NCBI RefSeq assembly: GCF_000799465.1
Contig: NZ_JUGU01000001.1
Coordinates: 3,058,501-3,122,500, forward strand
Direction of reading: 5' to 3'
Length of the DNA: 64,000 nucleotides
Origin: Psychroserpens sp. Hel_I_66
Lineage (GTDB): Bacteria > Bacteroidota > Bacteroidia > Flavobacteriales > Flavobacteriaceae
Position numbers and translations under genes: made by a program. The first letter of the stretch is position 1. Each line of letters opens with the position of its first letter. The notes under the pieces are model-generated. The model saw nothing but the letters and a program-made list of their open reading frames with translations. It did not search any database and had not been told where the DNA came from. This document shows positions 1-9,524 of the stretch, in pieces.

Positions 1-30
1 ACAATAAATATATTTAATTAGTTGATATTA

Positions 31-60
31 AAAATCCAGACATCGTGTCTGGATTTTTTT
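31..60 (+). terminator. Rho-independent terminator (gene upstream of window)
   Basis: A perfect 12-bp stem (31-42 pairing with 46-57) closes a 3-base loop and runs into a T tract. It would end transcription of a plus-strand gene lying before the window. The A-rich 5' side could also let it act on the minus strand, which would stop the leftward transcript from the exonuclease gene at 432. Confidence 0.8.
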
Positions 61-431
61 GTTTTGAAAATTTTTTTAGAACCAAAGAATTCAACTGATA
101 ATGAAACAAATTGGAAAAGTATAGAAATCAGTAAACATGAAGTAAAGCATTGGTGCAACTAAAGGAGTTTAAGTATTTAACTTTAATAATCTCATTATTT
201 GGACAGAAGCTCCAGTCTCGCTTTTGAAAGATTCTGATAGGGTTAAAGTTCGAGATTTCACTAACCAACGCCATAAAATTTACACTCAGGAAATGTTCTA
301 TATCTCTTATACACATTTACAAAACTACGAATGCCATTAATTGATTTTAGTCATAAAAAAGTTTTAGACTAGTACATAATTTCCCTTTAATTTATTTCCA
401 TTTACAACTTAACTAGCTACGAATATGTTGC
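61..431. other. Intergenic region, possible gene relic
   Basis: No convincing gene is present in this 371-bp gap. On the plus strand, positions 173-340 form a stop-free frame of 55 codons with no start codon. Its composition (W-T-E-A-P, aromatic-rich C-terminal end) looks protein-like, so it may be the 3' remnant of a decayed gene. The minus-strand frame at 128-316 overlaps it and is not supported. No family was recognised. Confidence 0.3.
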
Positions 432-1145
432 CTAAACGTGAATGATCTCATTATCATGAAGTAGCTCATCTCCACGTAATCTCAAAAATATCTGAGCCAC
501 TGCTATTGTATCTTTCTCGCAATAGGTAATGATGCGGTCTACTTCCTTTTCTTTGTAATAGACACGATACACTTCGCTGCCATCTATGTCATCTTTTGGT
601 GATGGGATGCCTAAAACATTGGTTAGTAATTTAAGAGAGGTATAGGTTTTATAGTCTCCAAACTTCCAGAGTTCTAATGTGTCGACGTGTGGGACTTCCC
701 AGGGTTTTTTTCCGAAGAGATTTAATTTATAAGGCAACTCTATATTGTGAATGATCATACGACGTGCGATATACGGGAAATCAAATTCCTTCCCGTTGTG
801 CGCACAAAGCAAATGTTTGCTGGAGCTAAAATGAGTGATGAGAAGATTTTTAAAATCTTTCAGAATTTTAATTTCATCACCAAAAAAAGATGTGACCCTA
901 AACGTTCTCACATCACCTTCCATTTTAAAATACCCTACCGAAATACAAACTATTTTACCAAACTCTGCCCAAATGCCTGCGCGCTCGTAAAATTCTTCCG
1001 CAGTAAATTCGTCACGTCTTTGATATTGTGATTTATGGGACCATAAGTCTTGTTTGACGTCATCCAATTCAGAAAAATGCTCAGTCTCAGGAACTGTTTC
1101 GATGTCTAAGAATAAGATGTGTTCTAAATTGAGTTTTGAAATCAT
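432..1145 (-). CDS. Predicted 3'-5' exonuclease, PolB exonuclease-like
   Basis: DnaQ-fold (DEDD) 3'-5' exonuclease of the family related to the proofreading domain of DNA polymerase B (Pfam DNA_pol_B_exo2 type). All three exonuclease motifs are visible in 237 residues: Exo I D-I-E-T with Asp14 and Glu16, Exo II H-N-G-K-E-F-D with Asp122, and Exo III Y-C-E-K-D (Tyr208, Asp212), which is the DEDDy arrangement. There is no signal peptide, so it should be cytoplasmic and act on DNA or RNA 3' ends. The precise substrate in these stand-alone proteins is not established. Its start codon shares a base with the stop of the preceding S41 peptidase gene, so the two are probably cotranscribed. Confidence 0.88.
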   Translation of the reverse strand: MISKLNLEHILFLDIETVPETEHFSELDDVKQDLWSHKSQYQRRDEFTAEEFYERAGIWAEFGKIVCISVGYFKMEGDVRTFRVTSFFGDEIKILKDFKNLLITHFSSSKHLLCAHNGKEFDFPYIARRMIIHNIELPYKLNLFGKKPWEVPHVDTLELWKFGDYKTYTSLKLLTNVLGIPSPKDDIDGSEVYRVYYKEKEVDRIITYCEKDTIAVAQIFLRLRGDELLHDNEIIHV

Positions 1146-3373
1146 TAGTGTTTTATAGTTTCGGTTTGAGTTATATTTTGATTGATGAGCTCTATGGCTT
1201 TCTCTAATACTTCATCACGACCTTCTGTAATGCCTTTTATAGTTGGTTTTACTTCTATATCTGGCACAATCCCTATGCGTTGTGTTTCGCTACCATCTGG
1301 ATATTGAACTCCAATTCCAGATATCATAGTGCTTAAGCCTCCTGGTAAATTAATGGATGATACATTGCCATCTGCTCCTGCTGTGGTGCTACCAATTATT
1401 GTTGTTTTATCGCCTGCTCTAAATGCCATTGCAGTATATTCTGCATTGCTTTGAGATATTTCATTTACCAAGACAATAACCTTTTCACCTTTATACGTCC
1501 AACCCCTTTTTCGACCAACTTTATGGCCATCTCGATGTGTGAATTCTCCGGGTTGATTTATACTGCCTTGTGTAAATTTAACAAAATATGAACGATTACT
1601 GTTCAAATAGTTACCAAGTTTGAACGGAACAAAGGTTGAAGGATAATTTCTAATATCTACAATGATGCCTTTGGTATCTTTAAATTCTTCTTTTAGTAAA
1701 TCAATATCTTCATCTGTAATATTTTGTAAGGTAACATATCCAATATCATCATTTAGTTTTTTAAAACTGCTTTCAGTGCGCTCAGGATACCATCTATAAT
1801 ATCCTTTAATCTCGTTTTTATTGAATAGGTCTATAGATAAATCTCTGGTAGTTTCTTTGCGTTTTACAGTTAATTGCAAACTTTGCTTAGTAGAACGCAA
1901 CATATCAAAACTAATATCCCTTAATCGCGTAGGTTGGTTCGAAGCTGGATAAAAAGCATTCATCTCTTCTACTAATAAATCAATAGGTTTATCATTGATA
2001 TGTGTAATGACATCACCAATTTCTAATCCAGTGTCTTTACTTTTTTCTTCATCGAAAAAATCGTCTACAACTAGTTTGCTTTCAATAAATTTTACGTGAA
2101 CGGGTGCAAAATAATAACCACGCTGTTCTTGGATTTTATCATTTCCTCCCCAAAGATTGGCATGTGTGTCTTTGATATCTGCAATCATTTGAAGTGCTGC
2201 CAACTCATATTCTAATTCATTGTTTGCATTTATGAACTTCGGAATATATTCTGAAAGACAACTATCCCAATCTTTATCTATTAGATGTTTATTCGGAAAG
2301 AAATAGTTAATCATATTCCAATAGCGATACACAAATAATAACCTGAAACCAGCGTCTGGATATTTCATTTCTGAATAGGGATTCTCATTTTTAAACTCGG
2401 GATTCCCAACACCTGGCATCATACCAATATAATAATGGTTACCTTGATTTCTATTTTTTTGAATGTACTGTAATTTGTTACTTAGTTCTTTGGAGATTGA
2501 GTTAGAAGTCATCCAGTCTAAATTGGGTTTTAGAAAGGCATTTTTAGATACTTCCTTACAAGATTTACAGAGTTCAACAGTACCTAATTGATCAATCCAA
2601 GCGATTAGAATAGCATCACGTTCTTCAATGGTTTTTGCATTTTGATAATCTGGTAAAACTCTAAATAATTCATAATCCCAATTAACATTGCCTTTGGCAA
2701 TTTCAGGATGATGGTATTTCAAAAATCCCCAAACACGTCCTAGTAAATCTAAGTTCTCTATTTTTTGAGTAGTTAAATTTCCGAAGGTAATATTAGAACC
2801 ATTATCAAATTCTTGATCTAATTGTACTTTGTCCAACGCTTTCTTTGGAGCTTGTTCTAAAGGTTTACCATCAATAGTTATTTCTAATTTATCGATCCAT
2901 ATTTTCCCAGAACCCGAAAGTAGTCCTCCAAACACTATTTGTTGTGCACGATTATCCAGATCTAATTCAATTTCATATTTTTTCCAGTCATTTGTGCCAT
3001 TTATTTTTCTTGATCGCATATTATCAAATGCAATCTGTGGATCGATACGCAACCACAAACCTGCAAAACCATTAACGTTTTCCGTTTTGAGATAACCTGT
3101 GAGCTTAATTTTTTCACCTCCAAAATTGGCTGGAATAGTGTAGGCTAATGCCTTAAATTGTGTGTTGGCTCCCGTGCTTTCAATGGCTCCAGAGACTTTT
3201 CCATTTTTGACGACTGAGGTATCAAAAGAGACTTTGTAATCTCCAGTACCGAAGGTTGTCCAACCTTTAGCGCTATCGTTTTCAAGGATTTCAAAATCTA
3301 AATTGTGAGAGGTTTGCGCAGATATAAGAGCGTATAAAAAAAGTGTGATTGTTGAGAGTACTGTCGTTTTCAT
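1145..3373 (-). CDS. S41-family (tricorn/CTP-like) peptidase, exported
   Basis: The family cleaves peptides with a Ser nucleophile. A signal peptide begins at the chosen Met (M-K-T-T-V-L-S-T, ending in I-S-A-Q). A longer frame starts 12 codons upstream at 3409 but would put a charged stretch before the leader, so the internal start is preferred. After a jelly-roll-like N-terminal region (about residues 20-180) comes a PDZ-like segment (G-L-E-I-G-D-V-I-T-H-I-N, mid-protein) and the C-terminal S41 core. The core carries the serine in I-S-Q-S-N-A-E-Y (about residue 642) and the following T-T-A-G-A-D-G-N. Probably periplasmic. The first gene of a two-gene unit with the exonuclease. Confidence 0.85.
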   Translation of the reverse strand: MKTTVLSTITLFLYALISAQTSHNLDFEILENDSAKGWTTFGTGDYKVSFDTSVVKNGKVSGAIESTGANTQFKALAYTIPANFGGEKIKLTGYLKTENVNGFAGLWLRIDPQIAFDNMRSRKINGTNDWKKYEIELDLDNRAQQIVFGGLLSGSGKIWIDKLEITIDGKPLEQAPKKALDKVQLDQEFDNGSNITFGNLTTQKIENLDLLGRVWGFLKYHHPEIAKGNVNWDYELFRVLPDYQNAKTIEERDAILIAWIDQLGTVELCKSCKEVSKNAFLKPNLDWMTSNSISKELSNKLQYIQKNRNQGNHYYIGMMPGVGNPEFKNENPYSEMKYPDAGFRLLFVYRYWNMINYFFPNKHLIDKDWDSCLSEYIPKFINANNELEYELAALQMIADIKDTHANLWGGNDKIQEQRGYYFAPVHVKFIESKLVVDDFFDEEKSKDTGLEIGDVITHINDKPIDLLVEEMNAFYPASNQPTRLRDISFDMLRSTKQSLQLTVKRKETTRDLSIDLFNKNEIKGYYRWYPERTESSFKKLNDDIGYVTLQNITDEDIDLLKEEFKDTKGIIVDIRNYPSTFVPFKLGNYLNSNRSYFVKFTQGSINQPGEFTHRDGHKVGRKRGWTYKGEKVIVLVNEISQSNAEYTAMAFRAGDKTTIIGSTTAGADGNVSSINLPGGLSTMISGIGVQYPDGSETQRIGIVPDIEVKPTIKGITEGRDEVLEKAIELINQNITQTETIKH

Positions 3374-3446
3374 GATTGATTGATTTTTATCAAAAAAAGT
3401 ATAATTCAAGAAAACTAGCTCTAACTAATTGTTAAATAACAAAATA

Positions 3447-4598
3447 TTATGATTTGGTGTTCAGCATTTTATAAGCCTCTTCTATATATACTCCAATGTC
3501 ATTACTAAATGTATTTGCATTGTTGTCTGGAGATTTTCTGTGTCCTAATCTCACGATTATGATGTTGTCATTTGGTTCTACTATAACGTATTGTCCCAAA
3601 TGACCGCGCATCATAAAAAACTCTTTTCCCATATAATCATACAGCCACCACCCGTATCCATATTGAGGACTTTGAGCAAAACGGGGTGTTATTGATTTGG
3701 AAACAAATGCAGAGTCTAAAAGTTGTTTCCCGTTCCATTTACCATGGTCTTTATAGAGTTTTCCAAAGCGAGCAAAATCTTTAGCATTACTTCCAATACA
3801 GCAAAATGCTTTTGCCAATCTATTGTCTTCATCATCTAATTGCCATAACGCATTATCAGATGATCCAAGAGGTTTCCAAAAGCTTTCAGATAGATAGTTT
3901 GATAACGTTTTGCCTGTAGCTTTTTCTATGATCATGCCTAACAATTGTGTGCTACCACTTAAGTATTCAAATTCTACTCCAGGTGTTTTTACTACTTTTT
4001 GGTCTAAAATGGTTTCAGCAAGATCATCATCATAATTAGCTCGTGCTGTTACAGAAAACGGACTTGTATAAGACTCAACCCAGTCTAAGCCAGAAGCCAT
4101 TGATGCCAGATCTCCAACCGTTGTCTTGGCGTAGCTATATTCTGGATAAAAGTCACTTATAGGTTGATCTAAGCTTTTTATGTAACCATCCATTATTGCT
4201 TTTCCCAGCAACCCAGAAACATAACTTTTAGCCATAGAAAACGAATTAGTTTTGGAGTTCTCATCAAAACCTTCGTAATATTTTTCAAACCAAATACTAT
4301 CATTTTTTATGATGACATAGGCAATAGTGCCCCAATCTTGGTTAGACTGTTCTAAAGTTTTAGTGGAAGAAACGGTGTTGTAATTTTTATGGTTTGGCCA
4401 AGCATCGATTTGAGCTCCTTTTTTTATGGTATCGTTTTCAAAATACGGGAAATCGTCAATAAATGCTGTGTCGTGACCAGTTAAATAAACCACGCGAACT
4501 CCCCTTAAAATATAACCGTAGTCAAAAACATACAGTAATAGAACCAATACTGCAATGGTGATAAGTGTCCATTTAAGGAATTTTTTTAAATATTTCAT
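3447..4598 (-). CDS. Serine hydrolase, class C beta-lactamase fold
   Basis: Penicillin-binding-protein / class C beta-lactamase-like hydrolase of 383 residues. One N-terminal membrane segment (about residues 8-30) anchors it, with the catalytic domain outside the cytoplasmic membrane. The nucleophile motif S-M-A-K (Ser121, Lys124) is clear. A Y-L-S triad stands at the position of the usual Y-x-N, and H-L-G-Q-Y near the C-terminal end occupies the K-T-G position. These substitutions are normal for the esterase/peptidase branch rather than true beta-lactamases. The substrate is unknown. No partner genes are obvious. Confidence 0.85.
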   Translation of the reverse strand: MKYLKKFLKWTLITIAVLVLLLYVFDYGYILRGVRVVYLTGHDTAFIDDFPYFENDTIKKGAQIDAWPNHKNYNTVSSTKTLEQSNQDWGTIAYVIIKNDSIWFEKYYEGFDENSKTNSFSMAKSYVSGLLGKAIMDGYIKSLDQPISDFYPEYSYAKTTVGDLASMASGLDWVESYTSPFSVTARANYDDDLAETILDQKVVKTPGVEFEYLSGSTQLLGMIIEKATGKTLSNYLSESFWKPLGSSDNALWQLDDEDNRLAKAFCCIGSNAKDFARFGKLYKDHGKWNGKQLLDSAFVSKSITPRFAQSPQYGYGWWLYDYMGKEFFMMRGHLGQYVIVEPNDNIIIVRLGHRKSPDNNANTFSNDIGVYIEEAYKMLNTKS

Positions 4599-4641
4599 GG
4601 TTTGTAATGCTTTGTAGACTAAATATATGCAATTATTTTAT

Positions 4642-5115
4642 TTAAAATAAGCGTTGTTGCTTGTATGGATTTTCATGTTCTATCAACCATTTTTTACGGT
4701 TTAGACCACCAGCATATCCTGTTAGACTACCATCCTTACCAATAACTCTATGGCATGGTACGATAATCCAAATTGGGTTTTTACCGTTGGCATTTGCAAC
4801 AGCCCTAATAGCTTTAACATCGCCCAATCTTTTTGACAATTGGAGATACGAAATGGTTTTTCCATAAGGTATTTCTTGCAGAAGTTCCCAAATGAGCTTT
4901 TGAAAATCGGTACCTTGTGGATTCAGTTTTAAATCAAACGATTTACGAGTACCTTCAAAATATTCTTTGAGCTGTATCACACAATCTTCTAATTCCGTAG
5001 GAATAATATCTGTTTCCTTTTCTTCGGAATTTAAAATAACAACTTCGGAAATCCCTTCATCATCACCAACAATTTTGGTATAACCTAAAGGTGATTTAAT
5101 GATACACTGCTCCAA
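4642..5115 (-). CDS. ogt: Methylated-DNA--[protein]-cysteine S-methyltransferase
   Basis: Suicide DNA-repair protein that moves the alkyl group from O6-alkylguanine or O4-alkylthymine to its own cysteine. The acceptor motif I-V-P-C-H-R-V-I-G (Cys121) is intact. The helix-turn-helix DNA-binding region precedes it (R-A-V-A-N-A-N-G-K-N-P), followed by the active-site loop with G-Y-A-G-G-L. Length 157 residues is normal for the single-domain Ogt/AdaC form with no Ada regulatory domain. It starts 3 bp after the stop of the CNNM/CBS gene, so the two are likely cotranscribed. Confidence 0.95.
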   Translation of the reverse strand: MEQCIIKSPLGYTKIVGDDEGISEVVILNSEEKETDIIPTELEDCVIQLKEYFEGTRKSFDLKLNPQGTDFQKLIWELLQEIPYGKTISYLQLSKRLGDVKAIRAVANANGKNPIWIIVPCHRVIGKDGSLTGYAGGLNRKKWLIEHENPYKQQRLF

Positions 5116-5118
5116 GAA

Positions 5119-6255
5119 TTATTTGTTGTTTTCGGGATCCTGTTTTTCATCAGTATCTTCTATAATACCAAGTTTTTTGGCTCTAGCTTCCCAGCTTTTT
5201 CTTGCCATATTTTGCAGGTCTGATACGTTATCGCTTTCATCCATAATTTCAAGACCGAGTAGTGTTTCTATAACATCTTCCATAGTTACCAAACCGCTTA
5301 CAGAGCCATACTCATCGACAACCAATGCCATGTGGTTTCTGGTATCTACCAATTGCTCAAACAATTTGGGGATTGGTAATTCTCGATCTATAACAATGAT
5401 ATGTCTTTTAATTTCAGATAATTTTTTATCACCATTATCTAAGGCCATTTCCCTGAAGATTTCATCTTTAAGTACTAAACCTTTTATATTATCTGCATCA
5501 CCAGAATAAATAGGAATTCTAGAAAAACGTAGGTTCATATTTTTACCGAAAAAATCTGCTATCGTCGTGTTTTCGTCTTCTGCTTTCATGACGGTTCTTG
5601 GCGTCATAACATCTTTTGCAAAGACCTCTTTAAAGTTAAGTAAGTTTCTAATGATCTTGCTTTCGTTTTCTTGAAAAACACCTTCTTCATGTGCCATATC
5701 TGCCATCACCATAAAGCCTTCTCTACTTAAGACACTGCCATGACCTTTACCTCCAATAAGTTTTGTGGTTAATCTCAAAAGCCATAGAATTCCTGTCCAT
5801 TTTAAAGGAAAAATTAAGATTCGCAATGCTTTGGCTGTAAAGTTGGCGAGTTTTTTCCAGTAGGTTGCACCAATTGTTTTTGGGATGATTTCTGAAGCAA
5901 CTAAAATTAAAATCGTCATTATGGTGGAAACAATACCAACCATGAGATCTACTGTAAAGGCGATACCGAATACACTGGTCTCTTCGCTTCCATAAAGTTC
6001 TGCATAGGCTACTTTGGCTTGTACACCTACTAGAATCGCTCCAACCGTATGTGCAATTGTATTGAGAGTGAGAATAGCAATTAGAGGCCTGTCAACATCT
6101 TTTTTAAACTCTTCTAGCGTTGCAGCGTAATGTTTGCCTTCTTTCTTCTTAACGTTGATAAACGTAGGTGTTATGCTTAATAGAACAGCTTCTAAAATGG
6201 AGCATAAAAATGAAAAGAAGATAGATATAAGTGCGTAAAATATAAGTAATCCCAT
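5119..6255 (-). CDS. CNNM/DUF21-CBS transporter-associated membrane protein
   Basis: Hemolysin-C/CorC-like membrane protein. An N-terminal DUF21/CNNM transmembrane domain (about residues 1-180, four hydrophobic segments) is followed by a tandem CBS pair (about 205-325, with M-T-P-R-T at its beginning and E-D-V-I-E-T-L-L-G at its end). The C-terminal CorC_HlyC domain found in most 430-residue relatives, including GldE, is absent. After the CBS pair only a charged 40-residue tail remains. The family is linked to Mg2+/Co2+ export or homeostasis. That role is inferred from the family, not from this locus. Probably in an operon with ogt. Confidence 0.85.
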   Translation of the reverse strand: MGLLIFYALISIFFSFLCSILEAVLLSITPTFINVKKKEGKHYAATLEEFKKDVDRPLIAILTLNTIAHTVGAILVGVQAKVAYAELYGSEETSVFGIAFTVDLMVGIVSTIMTILILVASEIIPKTIGATYWKKLANFTAKALRILIFPLKWTGILWLLRLTTKLIGGKGHGSVLSREGFMVMADMAHEEGVFQENESKIIRNLLNFKEVFAKDVMTPRTVMKAEDENTTIADFFGKNMNLRFSRIPIYSGDADNIKGLVLKDEIFREMALDNGDKKLSEIKRHIIVIDRELPIPKLFEQLVDTRNHMALVVDEYGSVSGLVTMEDVIETLLGLEIMDESDNVSDLQNMARKSWEARAKKLGIIEDTDEKQDPENNK

Positions 6256-6378
6256 AAATTATTTTAGTTTGATGCTAATTTACAAAATTCCAATCCACTA
6301 TTTTGATAACTATCAATTAACCTTTTACCTTATTCTGTTTTTTAAAAAAGGGTCTACGCACAAATACTCTAAAGATTA

Positions 6379-8901
6379 TTAGCGTTTAAGAGCAAAATGA
6401 GATTTAAATTGTCTTTCAACATATTTATCATCTAAAAACTTAACAGTAAACCAATAATCGGCTGCAGGTAAACGTTTCCCGTTTAAAGTACCGTCCCATC
6501 CAATGGAATCATCATTTAAGGTAGTGATGAGCTTACCATATCTATCATAAACGTAAATTATAGGTTGTATCAGTTCCTTAACGCCTATTATTTGCCAATA
6601 ATCCTTGACACCGTCATTGTTTGGTGTAAATACTTTCATGTAATCGACAAATACTTTTTCTACAATTACTTGTCCACATCCATTAACGTCTATGATTCTA
6701 AACTCATGATATCCAGCCATTACTTCTGAAAATAGAGGAGAGGTCTGGTATGGGCCATTATCAATGCTATAGTTATAAACTCCATAGCCATTTGCAATGA
6801 TCTCAACCATGTGAATTTCAGAAAAAGGATTAGATATAATATTTACCTCTAATGTTTGTGGAGGTCCAGATGGAGTTACGACAGCTTGTTCGATAATATC
6901 ACATCCAGTTTCTATTAAAGTGGCTTTTACGGAATAGTTTCCAAAATTCGTGGCAGTTAATTCATTTGAAATTTCTCCAGGAATAACATCACCTTCAAAA
7001 TACCATTCAAAACTATGAAGTGTATTTGATAGTCCTGTTGTTAAAATAGGTGGATCGTAATCTAAATTTACGGTATCATCGCTGTTTAAGCAGATTTTAC
7101 CATCTGTCAATTCAAAATCTGGAGGTATATTAATAGTGACACCAAAAGGACTGTAAGAAAAACATCCAGAATCATTATCTGTACTCTTTACATATAAAGT
7201 AAAAGTAACAGCACCCGACGTTGTATAATTAGAAGCAGAAATATTGACACCATCTATTGCATTCTGTTCTGTTTCATGGTATGTAATGGTATGTGTTGAT
7301 GAAGAGTAACTGCCCAAAGCAAAGGCATTTAATGGCGTCAAATCAATTGATGTTACATAGTCTAGATCTTCATCACAGTAAAATTGATTTGGTATAGATG
7401 GTGTATCAGGAACCGGAGGGCCAGTAATTACAATTATTGAAGAATCGCTCGTAACGCATTCATATTGTTCTAATACAAAATTAGCATATGTTCCTGGGGA
7501 TAAATCGTTTAAAATAATATCGCCAATCTCATTTGCAGTTTCAACTTCAGGACCAAAAAGCTCACCGTTGTATGTGTATTGATATTTGTAATTTGTATAA
7601 GGAGTTAAACCAGAAAAACGTATCACTCCGTTTTGATTAACACAATCTGTAGACTCTTGGCTTGTAATTGTATAGTTTGGTGGTTCGGGATCCAGCAGTT
7701 CAAACACAGTATCGATATTTGTAGAACAACCACTATAGCTCAACATTAAATTAGTATAGTTTCCAGCATCTAAATTTAAAATTGCAACATCTCCATTTTC
7801 GTCTGCAATATAGGTAGTGTCAGGTATTAAAACTCCATCATCTAAATATTGTATAACATATGATTCTCCAGGCTCTAAACCAGAAAGTACGATTTGCCCA
7901 TCACCACCACTACAAACTGATGGGTTTTGTTTAAAAACATTTACTATTAATGGAATAAATGTTTCATCGATATTCTCAAGAATATAATAATATGTGAATC
8001 TTGTGGTTTCGCCAGGCTCCAAATCACCCAAATTAAAAGCGATTGAAATGGCTTCATCCAGGAAGTTTACAGAGTCTCCTTCCGCAGAAGAATATCCAGT
8101 ACCATTCCAAACAGCACTTGCGTTTCGGTTTTCAAACCCACCATAACTAACTCTGGCAATCTCATTTTGAGCATAAAAACTTACGTTTGATCCATCCATG
8201 TCCTGAGAGCTTCCAATAGGAGGCTGAGAGGCTTTAACTAGGCAAATATCATCATCAGCAGAAGATGCCTGTGATATCAGCTCAAGATCGGTCTCATAAT
8301 TTCCACTCAATGTAACATTGTTATCTGGATCTACATTATGCATGAAAAAAACGTCTTCTTTTATTTCTTCGGAAACGTTTGTAATAATGGTAGTCATTTG
8401 TATAAAAAGCCCATCTTTTGTAATACTGTAATAACGTTTTAGATTGAGCCCAACCACATTTCCTTCCCAGGTGATCTGTGCAGTATCTTCAAAACAGTCC
8501 GATTGTATAACGTTAACTCCTTTTATCTCACCCGGAATTTGAAAAAGACCACTTGTATTATTATTGTTGAAGTTTTGCCCACTAACTTCAATAGCAAAAC
8601 CTTCTTCTGGAGATCCAGGAGTAAAGAAATCACCATCATAATCAACCCAACCATCTGCTAACGGATTTGCAAGAAATCCAAATAATTCGTTTCCATCCTG
8701 CTCTCTATTGTCGTGAAAGCTTGCAGGAGTGTTTTCTGTTCGAGCTCCATAAACACCTTTAGAATTAATTGCAAATTCTATAAAGTCTCCTTTTGCCCAG
8801 CCTTCTCCATCAAGCTCAAAGGCTTCAAGTTGGGCGTTTATACAATTAAAAGAGAGAAAAAAGATTATGAGTAGGCCAGGAAATTTTAGGTTGTTAAGCA
8901 T
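6379..8901 (-). CDS. Large exported protein with type IX (type B) sorting domain
   Basis: 840-residue exported protein with an N-terminal signal peptide (ending C-I-N-A-Q) and a C-terminal gliding-motility-type domain: F-T-P-N-N-D-G-V-K-D-Y-W, then V-Y-D-R-Y-G-K-L, W-D-G and A-D-Y-W-F. This is the hallmark of T9SS type B cargo, which is usually cell-surface attached with SprF-like partners. Between them lie a region of about 290 residues with no recognised fold and repeated beta-sandwich segments of about 80 residues resembling SprB-type repeats (P-x-x-P-D-x-P, C-V-x-Q-N-G-V-I). Adhesin or structural surface protein is the likely role. No enzyme motif was seen. It stands alone as a transcription unit. 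Confidence 0.82.
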   Translation of the reverse strand: MLNNLKFPGLLIIFFLSFNCINAQLEAFELDGEGWAKGDFIEFAINSKGVYGARTENTPASFHDNREQDGNELFGFLANPLADGWVDYDGDFFTPGSPEEGFAIEVSGQNFNNNNTSGLFQIPGEIKGVNVIQSDCFEDTAQITWEGNVVGLNLKRYYSITKDGLFIQMTTIITNVSEEIKEDVFFMHNVDPDNNVTLSGNYETDLELISQASSADDDICLVKASQPPIGSSQDMDGSNVSFYAQNEIARVSYGGFENRNASAVWNGTGYSSAEGDSVNFLDEAISIAFNLGDLEPGETTRFTYYYILENIDETFIPLIVNVFKQNPSVCSGGDGQIVLSGLEPGESYVIQYLDDGVLIPDTTYIADENGDVAILNLDAGNYTNLMLSYSGCSTNIDTVFELLDPEPPNYTITSQESTDCVNQNGVIRFSGLTPYTNYKYQYTYNGELFGPEVETANEIGDIILNDLSPGTYANFVLEQYECVTSDSSIIVITGPPVPDTPSIPNQFYCDEDLDYVTSIDLTPLNAFALGSYSSSTHTITYHETEQNAIDGVNISASNYTTSGAVTFTLYVKSTDNDSGCFSYSPFGVTINIPPDFELTDGKICLNSDDTVNLDYDPPILTTGLSNTLHSFEWYFEGDVIPGEISNELTATNFGNYSVKATLIETGCDIIEQAVVTPSGPPQTLEVNIISNPFSEIHMVEIIANGYGVYNYSIDNGPYQTSPLFSEVMAGYHEFRIIDVNGCGQVIVEKVFVDYMKVFTPNNDGVKDYWQIIGVKELIQPIIYVYDRYGKLITTLNDDSIGWDGTLNGKRLPAADYWFTVKFLDDKYVERQFKSHFALKR

Positions 8902-9170
8902 TTGAGTAGTAAGTTTAGTACCACAAGTATAATAATTAATTTAAATAATCAATAATATCTTGACCTTAAATTGTAAAAAAACCTTTCCCAAATTAGAATT
9001 ATGTTAATTTATTGGCGCTCATAGAAGTATGCTTTTTTGAAAATAATTTTTACTGAAATACGACTAAAAATACTTGTAAATAAATCTATATAAAATAGTC
9101 CTGAAAATAGTATTTAAAGAGGTTTTGAAAACCCCTAATTTGTATAAGACAGCAGACTGGAAATATCCTC

Positions 9171-9521
9171 TTATGTTAGTTGCGGAAAATTAACACAAGT
9201 CATACCATAATCCTCATTCATGATTTCTGTTTTTTCACCATGAAGAAATTTGAGAATTGTTATAGAATCATATTTTTGAGCGACATTTCTAAGTGCTGGT
9301 CCGGTCATTTTTCTATCCAATTGGTGACAGGACGCACAATTGGCATTGAAAAGTTTTTTTCCTTCGGAAGAATTCTCGTTATAAAAAGCATTTGTTCCGC
9401 AGAAATTAGAATTGTTTAGAGCAGACGTAGTTGTTGAGGCATTTTTTGGTTTCACCGCAATAATTAATATGCTTAGACCAGCAATAATGATAAGCGTTGC
9501 TATGAAAATAAACTGTTTCAA
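9171..9521 (-). CDS. Membrane-anchored c-type cytochrome, C-terminal end cut by an in-frame stop
   Basis: Class I cytochrome c with an N-terminal anchor (about residues 3-24) and one haem site C-A-S-C-H followed by Q-L-D-R-K-M-T-G-P-A. The reading frame stops after F-P-Q-L-T at 9171-9173 (TAA). The same frame continues for 11 more codons, E-D-I-S-S-L-L-S-Y-T-N, to a TAG at 9135-9137. That continuation is exactly what the conserved C-terminal helix of these cytochromes looks like. The TAA is one substitution away from Lys, Glu or Gln codons. The gene begins 3 bp beyond the hemB stop, so it is the tail of the haem operon. Likely an electron carrier on the periplasmic side. Whether the shortened protein folds is open. 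Confidence 0.8.
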   Translation of the reverse strand: MKQFIFIATLIIIAGLSILIIAVKPKNASTTTSALNNSNFCGTNAFYNENSSEGKKLFNANCASCHQLDRKMTGPALRNVAQKYDSITILKFLHGEKTEIMNEDYGMTCVNFPQLT

Positions 9522-9524
9522 ACT

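Noticed and set aside
128..316. 62-codon minus-strand frame
   Set aside because: No family features, no promoter, and it overlaps a more protein-like plus-strand frame.
5099..5509. 136-codon plus-strand frame
   Set aside because: Antisense to the CNNM/CBS gene; Ser-rich shadow composition.
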